This document shows, piece after piece, positions 33,195-43,280 of a stretch of DNA of 64,000 nucleotides. The notes under the pieces were generated by a model. It was not told the DNA's origin. It saw nothing but the letters and a program-made list of their open reading frames with translations, and did no database searches. Numbering within the stretch: the first letter of the stretch is position 1; each line of letters opens with the position of its first letter. Position numbers and translations under genes: made by a program. Source of the DNA: Brachynemurus nebulosus (Eukaryota; Arthropoda; Insecta; Neuroptera; Myrmeleontidae); assembly GCA_035578155.1 (NCBI GenBank), contig JAPWDM010000015.1, positions 7,562,709-7,626,708 of the forward strand, read 5' to 3'.

Positions 33195-34456
33195 GGGGAG
33201 ACAGGGGCTAGTATTAACGGGGGTAAGTATTAACAGGCCATTTTCCGCCAAATTACGGATGAAAAAATTAAGTACGTCCGGTTGCTGTCATCAGTAGATG
33301 ACCACGGACACGTTGTGACCAATCAGTCTTCGACCAGTTGCCGTAAAACAAAGTTGTGAGTAAGGCGTATATTTTATTAGGTAAAAGAACATTTTTAAGT
33401 CGACGGTTTTTTGATTTGAAGCATGATTGTATACCTAAAAGAGACTAAATTTATTTCAAACGGTAGCATATTCCATCCGGTATTGTATTTTGTTTAAATT
33501 TTACCGCATTATCAACGTATTCTTTTTAAAAATTTAAATTTGTAAAAAATTTACCTTCGGGGCAAGTATTAACATGTTAACATTTACCTGGTTTAAATTT
33601 TATGCAACAAAGACTATGTTTTTAACTTCCCTATAAGGAGGTTATTGTATTCATCCCGATTTCAAAATCCAAATATCGTCATTTTCATGCTTCGAGGTTA
33701 CCAAAATTTTTTTCGTGACATTGCCAAATATGTTTGCATGTATGTGTGTGTACATATGTGAGTGTTAAATTTAAATGGTTTTAATTTTTATATATTTTCT
33801 GCAGTGTAGTAGAGGAAGAGTTTTGTTTGATCTGAGTTATCATATATTTCAAGAATTATAACAATGTTAAATAAGACGAAGACTAATTTTTTAATAAGTA
33901 AAATTTTTTAATATAGAAGATACTAAACGATTGTGGTTGTCTATCGAAGACTGAAAATTTACCAATTTTTGTTTCGTTATCAAGGTCAAAGTGACGTAAT
34001 TTGCTACTTAATAAGGACTGACTAATTATTGCCTCAGAAAAAAATTAAAATAATGATTAACTTTAACTAATTAAGTAAAGATAAATCTAAAATAAGAATT
34101 TTCTATGTCAAACTAATTCTTTTCTAATAATAAACACGTTAAATATCCTACTTTGTTTTATTTCCTATAAGTACATATCTACAAAATATCATAATCATAT
34201 TAAAACTCTAATGTTAATACTTACCCCAACGTTGTTAAAACTTTCCCCAAAAAAGGGGTAAGTATTAACAAACACATTTTTTAAGAAAATGGGTTTTTCC
34301 ATAGAAAGTACAAGGGATATGTACGTTTTTTTTTTATCAAAAATTATAGACAGATAGTTGATGCTTCATAACGTTTTCAAAAAAAAAATCGCTAACTAGT
34401 TTCATTTCCGTTTAATATGTAAAAAAAAATCTGTTAGTACATGCCCCTGTCTCCCC
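33195..34456. mobile_element. TA-flanked TIR element with internal GGGGTAAGTATTAAC repeats
   Basis: 1262 bp. Ends GGGGAGACAGGGGCTAGTAT and, inverted, GGGGAGACAGGGGCATGTAC (21 of 24 bp match), with TA on each side (33193-33194, 34457-34458). GGGGTAAGTATTAAC or a close variant occurs at ~33220, ~33558 and ~34254 and inverted at ~34212. These are probably transposase-binding or subterminal repeats. No transposase remnant was seen, so it is non-autonomous. Confidence 0.85.
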
Positions 34457-34458
34457 TA

Positions 34459-35192
34459 ATATAAATATTGCATGTAACAAAAGAAAACCATAACGTCCAT
34501 ACCACTATAAATATTTGTCATATTATTGAATTTATTGGAATGATTGGAATTATAATATTGACAAAACCTCAACAAATATGTTGATAAATTAGACTAATGT
34601 ATTGGATTTGAAACCACATGTTTATCGATATAGGAATGTTTTAGGTTGTTATATGTACTTTTAGGACCTTGCACAGTGGTCTAAATTCCAAAAAAAGCGG
34701 ACAAAAAATAAGAAAAGTGAAGTTTGTAATTTTGAACTTATTACCCCGTAATACCGTAGGGGGGACACCTCTGCAGCTCGGTGCAAACCGATAGTTCATT
34801 ATATCGTCTGCATTACAAGATAAGAGAAGGTCAAACACAGCTAACTGAGGACCGGACTCGTACACATCTTCTAGTTGTTCATTAATAACTTTTGTTTACA
34901 GGTGTGTTTTTGAAATCAAAAGTGATGGAAGTTGAAAATAAAGGTGAATAATTATTATGGATATGTGGTAAAGGGTAATTGAATACTTCTATAGGGTGTA
35001 CTTATTACAAAGAAATATTGAATTTTTAATGTGTTTATCTATAAGAAATAGTTATGAGTTTGATCGAGTTGGATGGTTTGCTTTTCTTGGAATAAAGTAT
35101 CCAGTATGTAGATTCTTTTAAAAAACAAAATTCTTGCCCCAATGTGCCCCTTCGTTTTTTACACCAATTTCAGTTTTTTCTTGTCTCACTTC
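34459..35192. other. no recognisable gene
   Basis: AT-rich. The short minus-strand frame at 34641-34865 has no motif. Confidence 0.4.
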
Positions 35193-35443
35193 ATGTTCAT
35201 AATAAGCGACCATGAAAATCTTTCTATACCATTTTTTGTTTCAATAAAATTAATTTCTTATTTTTGTCCGCCATTTTGGATTTTTAAAATAATATCAAAT
35301 TCATAATAAAATCTTTATATACCATTTTTTGTTTCAATAAAACTAATCTTTTTATTTTTGCCCGCCATTTTGGACCTACCAGTTTGAATTTCCAAAAAAC
35401 TAATATCAAATTCATAATCAGCGACCTTGAAAACCTTTATATA

Positions 35444-37054
35444 GAGTAACTTGGGGAGAGATGGTGACAAAAATTTAAAACGTTTATAATTCCTAGAATT
35501 TTATTAATTTAAATAAATAGCATTCGTGATGTCTTGACAAGAACTTTGAACAAGTTAACTGAAACATAAAATTTTGAAAATATAATAAGACATGGCAAAA
35601 CACATTTTTCGAAAATTTGTAAACTCACCATCTCACCCAACACCTATGGGTTAGTTGGTGAACGGGTAGAATGGTGAATACAAAAAATCATACTCTTTAC
35701 TTTTTTTATACAAAAATTTTCCACATAAGTCACATAAGTTTTGAAATTTTATACAATCTTCATGTAACCAGTATTTGCACCTCACACACTGTATCCAGTC
35801 TATAGTTTTGTTAGTGGAAGTATACTCTTCGCCCCATCCCACATAGATTTCTTCATCGTTGTTGACTTCTTCTTCATCATCCAACACAGGTTGGTTTTCT
35901 TCTTCTTCAGATGATGATTCTGCCGAAATTTCCATTTTTTTGTTTTCTTTATGTTTTTCTTCCTTTTTTTGCTTTTTCACAGCTTGTTCTTTTAATGATT
36001 TTATATTTGATTCAGAATTAAGGACAGAAGCTACATATCCTGAGTTTTTGCGAACTCTCTGAATAAGATTAATATCAGGTATAGGAGATATTCTGTTTAG
36101 TATCTTCCCTGGTGTTATGTTTTCATAATTCTTTTCTGGGGATTTATTCTTATTTGGAGGTTTATTACTGCATGAAGGTTGGGGATTACCGTTATTAATT
36201 GAAGGCTCCGGTTCAGAAATTTGATTTAAGGTAGGAATTTCAGGGATTTTTCATTTTCATTTTGCAACTGAACATCTCTTAAATAAGCATATTCTGGAAT
36301 TATGTGAGGGTTAAAAGGTATTACTCCATTAGCTCTGAATCCCGTAATACCATTATTTATAGTTGAAGCTCGTTCCCACAGTTCCACTAACAGTGATCCA
36401 AATACCAATCGATTAATTTTTCTTGTTTCGCCCGGGTAACCCATCTTTCGCTTTAATATTGACCAAGACATTCCAGACGTTTTGGATGATTGGCATATGC
36501 TCAAACAATTTTGAACCGCTTTATTGCCTGTTTCAAACCTACTTCTGTCCATTTTGCTCTTCCCGAATCTTTTTTTCTTTTGTAGAAGGTCGGCATAATG
36601 AGCTAAAAATAATAAACTAATATTAAAACTCAGAAATTATTATCTTTGTATTTCACCATCTCTACCGCTGTACCATTCACCAACCATCCCATTTCATATG
36701 GGAGAGATGGTGAACGCTTTTACTTGTAAACAATGAACTGTTTGTAATTTTTTGAGGTTAATACAACTAAAAGAATGACTGATGTCAACAAAGAACAAAT
36801 ATCAAATTTTTAAGACTTCACCTGTAGAAGTTAACATGAAAAATTAATATACAAACAAAAAAATCAAGTTATTGTAAAATTATTTAGCAATTTACTTACC
36901 TATTTTACAAGTATTAATGTCACTGTTAACAGCCACTTACTTATTTCTTTGCACATGACATTTAACCGGCATACTAGCGCCACTAGTGTCATATTACCGA
37001 AATTAATCCCACTCATCGTCTATCCCACTATCACCATCTCTCCCCAAGTTACCC
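35444..37054 (-). mobile_element. pogo-like element, internally deleted
   Basis: 1611 bp. Inverted ends GAGTAACTTGGGGAGAGATG and, inverted, GGGTAACTTGGGGAGAGATG, extending to GTGA; TA on both sides (35442-35443, 37055-37056). The target is inside the tandem repeat, whose other units show the empty site TATATACCATTT. Only the 3' part of a pogo-class transposase remains. Confidence 0.92.
35651..36552 (-). pseudogene. pogo-class transposase C-terminal remnant with Cys/His finger
   Basis: Segment 36552-36226 carries the block after the DDE domain: 'INRLVFGSLLVELWERAS' followed by 'GITGFRANGVIPFNPHIIPE'. This is a hallmark of pogo/Tigger-type transposases just after the catalytic core. Segment 35980-35651 is an acidic Glu/Lys-rich linker ending in 'WIQCVRCKYWLHEDCI' and 'LCDLCGK', a PHD-like zinc finger found at the end of several insect pogo proteins. 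The CENPB-type HTH and the DDE catalytic domain are absent, removed by an internal deletion. The segments are in different frames. Not functional as transposase. Confidence 0.82.
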
Positions 37055-37149
37055 TACCATTTTTTGTTTCAACAAAACTAATCTTTTTATTTTTGCCCGC
37101 CATTTTGGACCTGCCATTTTGAATTTTCAAAATAATAATATCAAATTCA

Positions 37150-37486
37150 TAATAATAATAATAATAATAAATGTTTATTTGTATTTGACTTTTTACAAAA
37201 AGTTTACAAAAGTGTCATATCAAATAGACTATAACATAACAAAGAATATACATATCTAAGAATTATCTTTCCATCTGATTATCAGATTAATTCATTAATA
37301 TCATATGGTGTACAATTTATTAAATATTCCTTTAACATTTTTTTGAACTTAACTAAATTATTTATATTTTGTAGTTCATTTGGTAATTTAAACATTATTT
37401 TATAACCAGTGTATACCGGAGTTCTTTCATAGAAACTTGTTCTGTGTGTAAAATTATACAGCATATTCAATCTTGTATAATGGATT
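37150..37486 (-). mobile_element. short 5'-truncated LINE tail with (TTA)n
   Basis: A minus-strand insertion ending in a (TTA)n tail, seen on the plus strand as (TAA)n at ~37150-37172. The last 62 codons of ORF2 (37470-37282) read 'TRTSFYERTPVYTGY'-like and 'FKLPNELQNINNLVKFKK', the typical extreme C-terminus of CR1/Jockey-type proteins. It interrupts the tandem repeat. The trinucleotide tail marks it as a different family from the (TCTAT)n LINE at 4 kb. Confidence 0.75.
37282..37470 (-). pseudogene. LINE ORF2 extreme C-terminus
   Basis: 62 codons. The visible pattern is 'RTPVYTGYKIMFKLPNELQN' and then 'FKKMLKEYLI', the terminal helix block that follows the RT and connector in Jockey/CR1-like proteins. 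The stop is at 37282-37284. It has no catalytic residues and is a dead fragment inside the truncated insertion. Confidence 0.65.
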
Positions 37487-37819
37487 TTATCAGCGACCTT
37501 AAAAACCCTTATATACTATTATTTGTTTTAGTCAAACTAATTTTTGATTTTTGTCCGCTTTTTTGGAAATTGGATCATTGTGCTTTGTAATGCTTGCTTT
37601 TTTCGTTTTCATAAAAATTCTATACTGCTTAAAGGTGCGATTCCGATGCAGACTGCGGACTGCAACTGCAGACCGCAAGCAACACTACTGGTTTGCATGA
37701 ATCTATATGAAATTAATTCCGAGAGCAGCGACATTGTCGCCTGCGGCTGCGGCTCGTCGTGACCGCACTTGTGTAGCCAATCGCAGTACCAGCTGTGTCG
37801 CCGACCGCAGAGGGTTAAC

Positions 37820-37982
37820 ATGTGTTTTGTAAAACTGAGTTTTTCGGCAGATGACGAAGAAAAGTTAAGAAACATTATTGCCAAACATCCAGTTATTTAT
37901 GACTCGGCCCATAGCAGTTATCGAAATAATGTAGTTAAAGATAATATTTGGAAAACTATAGGAAAGGAGCTCAATAAAAACA
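37820..37982 (+). CDS. MADF-domain protein, exon 1
   Basis: ATG at 37820, 54 codons plus one base, then a donor GTGAGT at 37983. It encodes the first half of a MADF (Myb/SANT-like) DNA-binding domain: 'EEKLRNIIAKHPVIYDSAH', 'SSYRN' and 'IWKTIGKELNKN'. The intron phase (1) and the break point in the domain match the acceptor at 51532-51533. There the remaining half continues, giving 'NKN-S-RDCKKKWKAIRDDY' across the junction. In animal Harbingers such a protein imports the nuclease into the nucleus and binds the ends. Upstream sequence 37632-37819 is unusually GC-rich for the window. Confidence 0.75.
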
Positions 37983-37989
37983 GTGAGTA

Positions 37990-39114
37990 ATTTATGTATA
38001 TTCTATTTTATTGGTCTTTATAAAATTATATATACCATATGTTGTGTCTCTTCGGAGGAGTTGCGGGTTTGGGTTGGTATTTTACTGAATAATACACTAC
38101 TTTATATTTAGTTAATTTTAATTTAAAAAGTTAAATTTTACATACTACAGTTGAATGATATAATTCAACTTGTGTGGAAGAGACGTCGATTTGTAATTTT
38201 TGAAACAAAGCCTTCACTGGAAAAGTCCCCGTTTTTGTGCCGGAATTGTCTTATATACTGACGCTTAAAATGCGGCTTTGGGAGATTCTGATTAATCAAT
38301 CTAATTGTGACGTAATTAAAATATAAAATTATTTCTAGAACAATTCAAGGATTTTAAATATTGAAAAATATTTAAAGTTCGATTACTTTGTCTATTTCAC
38401 GAATTAAAAGTTATTTTTACTGAACGCGTTTTCAACCTTTCGGTCATCCTTAGAGTAGAAAGATGAAAATAATTAATGGGAATTTATAGGTAAGAAAGAT
38501 ATATAGGAGGGGTGTAATATTATTGAATTGGGAAAACCCATAAAATTTTTGTATCGAAGCAACTAAATATACGTGTAAAGAAGAAAGCAATTAAACCAGT
38601 TTGTAGGTACCGATATGAAAAAAAAAAATTATTTTTACCTAATAATATGACTGTTCAGATAAATGACCTGTTTATGAAAACTAAAATAGGGGTGTCCAAA
38701 ATTATTGAAAGACTGAAGTGATTATATTCGTTCAGAAATTTATTTTTAATAGAGGAGAATTAATAATTAAATAATTCTTAAGAAAGAAAGTTAAATAATT
38801 CTCCTCTATTAAAAGTTAAATAATTCTCCTCTATTAAAAAAAAAAAACGTTTATTTAACTTTCTAAACACACGAAACAAAATAAAAATCAACTTAAGACT
38901 GACCTGAATACATATATGGATGGTACTGTGGTAAATAGTTCAATACTTTGTAAATAGCACATTGGCCTAGGCCGAAAATAAAAATCTACTCCACTTGATT
39001 AAAGTAGCCATCGATTGTCTTTTGTTTTTTCACTTTGAAAGATTCAGAAACCACTTTTTCCTGAATGTTTTTCAACAATAAGATGTGTTCCATTCCGACG
39101 TTCCTCTCCTCAGT
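37990..39114. other. intronic AT-rich sequence, small inverted duplications
   Basis: No coding homology. At ~38752-38840 AATTCTCCTCTATTAAAAGT occurs twice in tandem and once inverted, a small local hairpin. Otherwise featureless. Confidence 0.4.
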
Positions 39115-39697
39115 CTAACGAAGTAGAGTCGTTGTAGCCAGCACGGCTTCGTCTGACGTGACGGTATAATTACGCACTGGCACCGACACATCACCCTCTT
39201 CATTGTCACTTCCGTATGCTTCGTCTCCGTTTAGAGTCATTTCATCAATTATTTCTTGGTCCGTTAGATCAGCTTCTAAGTCAGCTTGCATTAACCAGTT
39301 TACAAGATCTTCATAAGGCAGTCTCGCTTCTTCATTGAATTTCTTGTTTTGAATTCCACACACCATTGATAGTGAATCTAAAAACTTATCGTCATTTTCA
39401 TATGGGTGCATTTCTCTTTCTTTGTTGATGAAACCACGCATAAAGGGCCTCTTCTACCTTAGGGTTTTCACCGGATTTTAAGGTTTTCCGATTTCCCGGC
39501 TCATTAGCTACAGATTTCATAAACTTTACAATTTTTTTCTTGTTTTTTATAATATCATAAACAGTTGGTCGCCCAATTCCGTAAATTGTACTTAACGTTG
39601 CTGGCGATTCTCCCCGAGAATGTCTTTGAATTATCGCCCACTTTTCAGACAATGTCAAAGTTTTGTGTTTACGTTTTTTTGTTGTTTGGGGTTCCAT
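39115..39697 (-). pseudogene. Tigger transposase: CENP-B-type HTH fused to the acidic C-terminus, catalytic core deleted
   Basis: ORF 39697-39398 starts 'MEPQTTKKRKHKTLTLSEKW', then 'IYGIGRPTVYDIIKNKKKIV', the CENPB/pogo HTH, and ends 'YAWFHQQRKRNAPI', the start of the second HTH. ORF 39441-39115, in another frame, goes directly to the C-terminal tail ('EDLVNWLMQADLEADLTDQE', acidic). The ~200-residue DDE domain that belongs between them is gone. It may have been kept as a non-autonomous copy, and a DNA-binding-only product is conceivable but shifted out of frame. Confidence 0.8.
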
Positions 39698-39925
39698 GTT
39701 TTCACAAACTCACCACACTTTCACTGCATAACAGAAGTAACCTCAAAACTGCTCGGTTGTAGCGACGTTACTAAACAAACACTAAACAATGTACAGACAG
39801 CATTCACTCTCCCGCGCCCGTAATGCTCGCTCTCTCTTGCACTCGTGGGAGATATGGTGACCACGGCGCTGTCGGATTACCAAACGTGTCGGACTGACAA
39901 ATGTCGGACTATCAAGAGTGTACTG
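39115..39925 (-). mobile_element. Tigger/pogo element, internally deleted; right end inserted in the polymerase gene
   Basis: The right end, read inward, is CAGTACACTCTTGATAGTCC, a classic Tigger-type terminus, followed outside by TA (39926-39927). The left end was not found. Only the two ends of the transposase gene remain. The sequence directly outside the right end is Polinton-type polymerase coding DNA, so the element landed in that gene. Confidence 0.7.
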
Positions 39926-39927
39926 TA

Positions 39928-42159
39928 TTGTAAAATAAAGTATTTAAATAATCATCAAACGTAATTTTTGATAAACAAGATTTTGAAACACCTTTAGCAC
40001 GCTTATCTACAATATCATCTAACGTAATATATGAATACATTTTTGGTCTCAAACCACAATAACAAGTTATTATTTTTCCACTTAATTCATCTTTTAATAA
40101 ACCAAATTTCTTTTTATTGACTTTCGGAATTCCAAATATATTATTGTCATCATAACCTGATGTATCAAAATAATTCAAGTTGTTTTTCGTAACTTGATAT
40201 GGATTTATGTTTTCTAACCCAATTAATAGGGAATCTGTGTCACTAATAAAGGAGTTAAACTTTATTTTCAAAAATTTTCTTAAAAACATCATAATAAACG
40301 GTGTAATAATAAACTTTGTTGTAAATGGGATGGAAGATATGGTGCTAGGAAAATGATTTGTAGTCCACGGTGTAAAAAATTCACTATTTTAGCAGAAAAT
40401 TTAGTATTAATTGAACAAACTCGAGACGAAATATTTTATAATAGACCAATATACGTGGGATGGACAATTTTCGAGTTATCAAAGTATCATATGTACTGTT
40501 TAACTCTAAAATTGTCCATCCCACGTATATTGGTCTATTATAAAATATTTCGTCTCGAGTTTGTTCAATTAATACTAAATTTTCTGCTAAAATAGTGAAT
40601 TTTTTACACCGTGGACTACAAATCATTTTCCTAGCACCATATCTTCCATCCCATTTACAACAAAGTTTATTATTACACCGTTTACGTAATGATTCTATAG
40701 ATTTACCAAATATAGCATTTAAAATATAAAAAAAAAATTGATTCAAATTTTGTTTTAGATTGTGCTCTTAACTTTGCATTTAATTCAATATAAGCTCTGA
40801 GCCAAAAGGAGTGTTTGAATCTTAAAACTTTATGTATTCGTTCTAGAACTAACCCGTGTCTTAAACATTGCTTTAAATTTCTTATGTGTGTTATATAATT
40901 TTGTTTACGTCTAAACGAACCGATAAGTTTAGGTACACGTGACTTTGATGAAGGAGGTACAAACTTTTCCGGACAAAATGGAAAGTCGTTATGCTCGTCG
41001 TGTAAATATTCCGGGTAAAGCAAATCAACTTCGAGAACATACCTAAAATTCGGATCTAGCTCATCAATTTTATCTAAATCAAAATTTTCTACATCTAACC
41101 ATTCAAAACCTCCATATGGCAATGGGAAATTTGACATTGTAAAACCATAGAGACTATTAGCATCATAATACATAATATATTGTTCCTGTTTAGTTTCATC
41201 ATAAAGATTACCCATATATGGATTATTAGCTTCAAAAATCTTGTAGAAACAAAACAATTCCCTCCCCTTATGGAAGTTTCAAAAAAGTTTAATATGTCTA
41301 TGTCTGTAATAAGTTCAAGTTCCACATCTGTAAATTTTAGCATGGCGTCAAAGCTAAATCCCGGTAGAGAAAATGAGTGACAAACGTCCAATTTATACGT
41401 GTTATAACAAAGTTTGCGAAAATTTTCAAATATATCAGCCATAAGCAAAACATCCGTTTTTAAATATAATTCTGTATATTCACCTAAATTTTTTATATTA
41501 AAATGTCATACAGTCTGTGCATGTATATAATCTTCATCTGTAATTTCTTCATCTTTTATATCATTAAAAAAACAATGTTTTGGTGGAAGTTGTGTTTCTT
41601 CTAATTTTTCAATACTATCTACATATGAATACGGGTATACACCCTTCCTAATTAACAAGTTAAAATCCTCTTGTCGAGAAAAATGTTTTAAAATTGTAAA
41701 TTGATGAGGTTCTAATGTTTTAGCAAGTTCATCTAAAGACGAATTCAAAAATTTATAAGAATCTAAAAATGGTACATAAACACTACCAATTTTTTTTTTG
41801 TATTGCTATATACTTTTGCGAATTAATTGGGATAGCATATATGTTCTCGCTCGAAAAGTTAAGGTCTTTTAAAAATAAATGAAAATCGTATCCGCTACCG
41901 TTATGAAAAAAAAAACTGGTATAAATCTCGACACCTGGAGTGCAAGATTACAAACTCTGTGACTAGCTCCCCTAAAATTTGCATTACCGGAATAGTCAAG
42001 TCTATTGTGATCGCGACATTTTACATCACCCTCTAAGAATGGCTTGTCACATATCCAACAGGTATTTGCATTTTGAAAATCAATTTCATTTTGTTCCGAC
42101 ATTACAATAGGAGCATTTGTTTCGATTTTTCCGAAGAATTTAAAGATTTTAAACATCAT
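39928..42159 (-). pseudogene. Polinton/Maverick-type protein-primed DNA polymerase B, broken
   Basis: Blocks follow the DNA_pol_B_2 order on the minus strand. 42159-41940 is a Cys/His region ('CWICDKPFLEGDVKCRDHNR', 'GASHRVCNL'). 41910-41740 is the 3'-5' exonuclease ('NGSGYDFHLFLKDL'). 41748-41506 has 'RKGVYPYSYVDSIEKLEE'. 41448-41257 has 'LPGFSFDAMLKFTDVELEL' and 'RGGN'. 41190-40760 is the palm ('MYYDANSLYGFTMSNFPLP', 'EVDLLYPEYLH'). ~40690-40508 has 'NNRPIYVGW'-type sequence. 40292-39928 has 'SDTDSLLIGLENIN' and 'FGLLKDELSGKII'. Several frameshifts and a stop separate these, a palindrome interrupts the gene at 40296-40507, and a Tigger end cuts it off at 39927. The polymerase would copy the linear element from a protein primer. 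Confidence 0.85.
40296..40684. repeat. perfect 176-bp palindrome inside the polymerase gene
   Basis: The arm 40296-40471 is the exact reverse complement, as far as can be read by eye, of 40508-40684, with a 36-bp spacer. Both arms encode the same polymerase segment in opposite directions ('MICSPRCKKFTILAENLVLI'). It could be a genuine inverted duplication or an assembly/library chimera. Confidence 0.85.
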
Positions 42160-42603
42160 ATGCCATTAATCTTAAGAGACTCGATAGCAGAGAGTAAGAC
42201 CAGTTGCTTTCAAGTGATTGATGAAAACTTTACAAATTCCTTGACAGAATTAAAAAATCGTATTGACAGTATAAAACGAGAACTATTAGTATTTAAAAAA
42301 GCAAGTCAATCAGAAAATTAAGAGCTGAAATTGGAAAGTGTTAGAATAAGCATCATGTTGCCAGATTATTTAAATAATGCAGAAAATTCTGCTAATCAGA
42401 AAACAATTGGTCAAGAGCTTGATATGATTTTTACTCGAGAAAATTTCAAATTATTTCAACCATTGGTGGAGTTTATGCTTAATTTCAAACAAGAAGTTTT
42501 GGATAAAAAACGGTATTTCATTGATGATAATTTTGTCTCATTTGGTCGAGAATTCAATAAAGAAATAAAAAAGAGAGCGAAGAATTACTCTTCGATATAT
42601 TAA
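42160..42603 (+). pseudogene. unrecognised helical protein, one in-frame stop
   Basis: From the ATG at 42160 the frame runs 147 codons with a single TAA at 42319-42321. The sequence is Lys/Glu/Asn-rich and helical ('LTELKNRIDSIKRELLVFKK' suggests a coiled coil), then 'LDMIFTRENFKLFQPLVEF'. No family was recognised. It starts divergently from the polymerase gene and overlaps its 5' end by a few bases, so it may be a second gene of the same Polinton-like element or an unrelated insertion. Confidence 0.4.
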
Positions 42604-42812
42604 AACAGTGTAAAGATAAACTTAACATCTTAGAAGAAACCGTATTGGGTGACCTTAATACAATTAAAACGGAGAAGTGAGGGTATTTGAAATTGTATAT
42701 ATAAACATCTTAAGACACAGGGTTTGTCACAATAACGTTGATAGTTACGTTTTTTAACGAGACAACTTACCTGTAAATTTTTAATTTTTTGTGAAAAGTT
42801 TTTTTAATTAAA

Positions 42813-43280
42813 ATGAATAATTTGACGGAGTCAGTTTTTGTGGATGTCCAAGGGTTCTGAGGGCGAATTCATACTAAAAGAATTTGCCATGGTTAAGGAT
42901 CAGGCGATCCTGCACATGGTGTTAAAACCGCCATACGACTGGGAAATTTTGCCCACCAAGTTCAAAAAAGCAAATTTATATATATAAGTAGAAATGTGCA
43001 CCAGTTATATTGGCAGGAGGGATATGTGTGCTATAATGAAGGGATTAACAAAATTCAAGAAATTATAGAGGACAATTTGGGTGTTGGAGATGTAGTAATA
43101 GTGAAGGGGGATGAGAAGACAAAGTGGGTGAAACAAATTTTCAAGTGCAATGTTATAAACTTAGAAACTATAACAAAAGACAAATTAGAGGACGAGAGTG
43201 AAAAGACTTGTATTTATCATAAGTATAGTATTAATAAAAGATGTGCAGTGAAAAACGCTTTAATTTATAAAAAACAATAG
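42813..43280 (+). pseudogene. uncharacterised 'FVDVQGF' repeat-associated protein, frameshifted
   Basis: Begins 'MNNLTESVFVDVQGF' at 42813, then a TGA. In another frame it has 'EFILKEFAMVKDQAILHMVL' and 'PPYDWEILPTKFKKAN'. From ~42987 it is one clean frame with 'VHQLYWQEGYVCYNEGINKI', 'VVIVKGDEKTKWVKQIFKC' and a terminal 'H-x9-CAVKNAL'. An early acidic 'VDVQG' with a late His and C-A-x-x-N-A is reminiscent of a DEDD exonuclease fold, but that is conjecture. I associate the pattern with uncharacterised multicopy arthropod proteins, without a reliable name. It follows the polymerase-bearing segment, so it could be cargo of the same element. Confidence 0.5.

Larger units (their letters stand above)
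35193..37575. repeat. tandem ~110-bp repeat interrupted by two insertions
   Basis: Four units of roughly 105-120 bp share 'TTCATAATCAGCGACCTTGA', 'TTTATATACCATTTTTTGTT' and 'TTGCCCGCCATTTTGGA'. Units 1 and 2 occupy ~35193-35410. Unit 3 begins at ~35411 and is split by the pogo element (35444-37054), resuming at 37055. Unit 4 is split by a LINE tail at ~37150-37486 and resumes with CAGCGACCTT near 37490. Removing the insertions restores a continuous array. Confidence 0.85.

Noticed and set aside
37609..37884. Minus-strand 91-codon ORF in the GC-rich block
   Set aside because: Opposes the MADF exon and the presumed Harbinger end; no protein motif.
40353..40595. Plus-strand 80-codon polymerase-like ORF
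   Set aside because: It is the inverted arm of the palindrome reading through to the second arm, not a separate gene.
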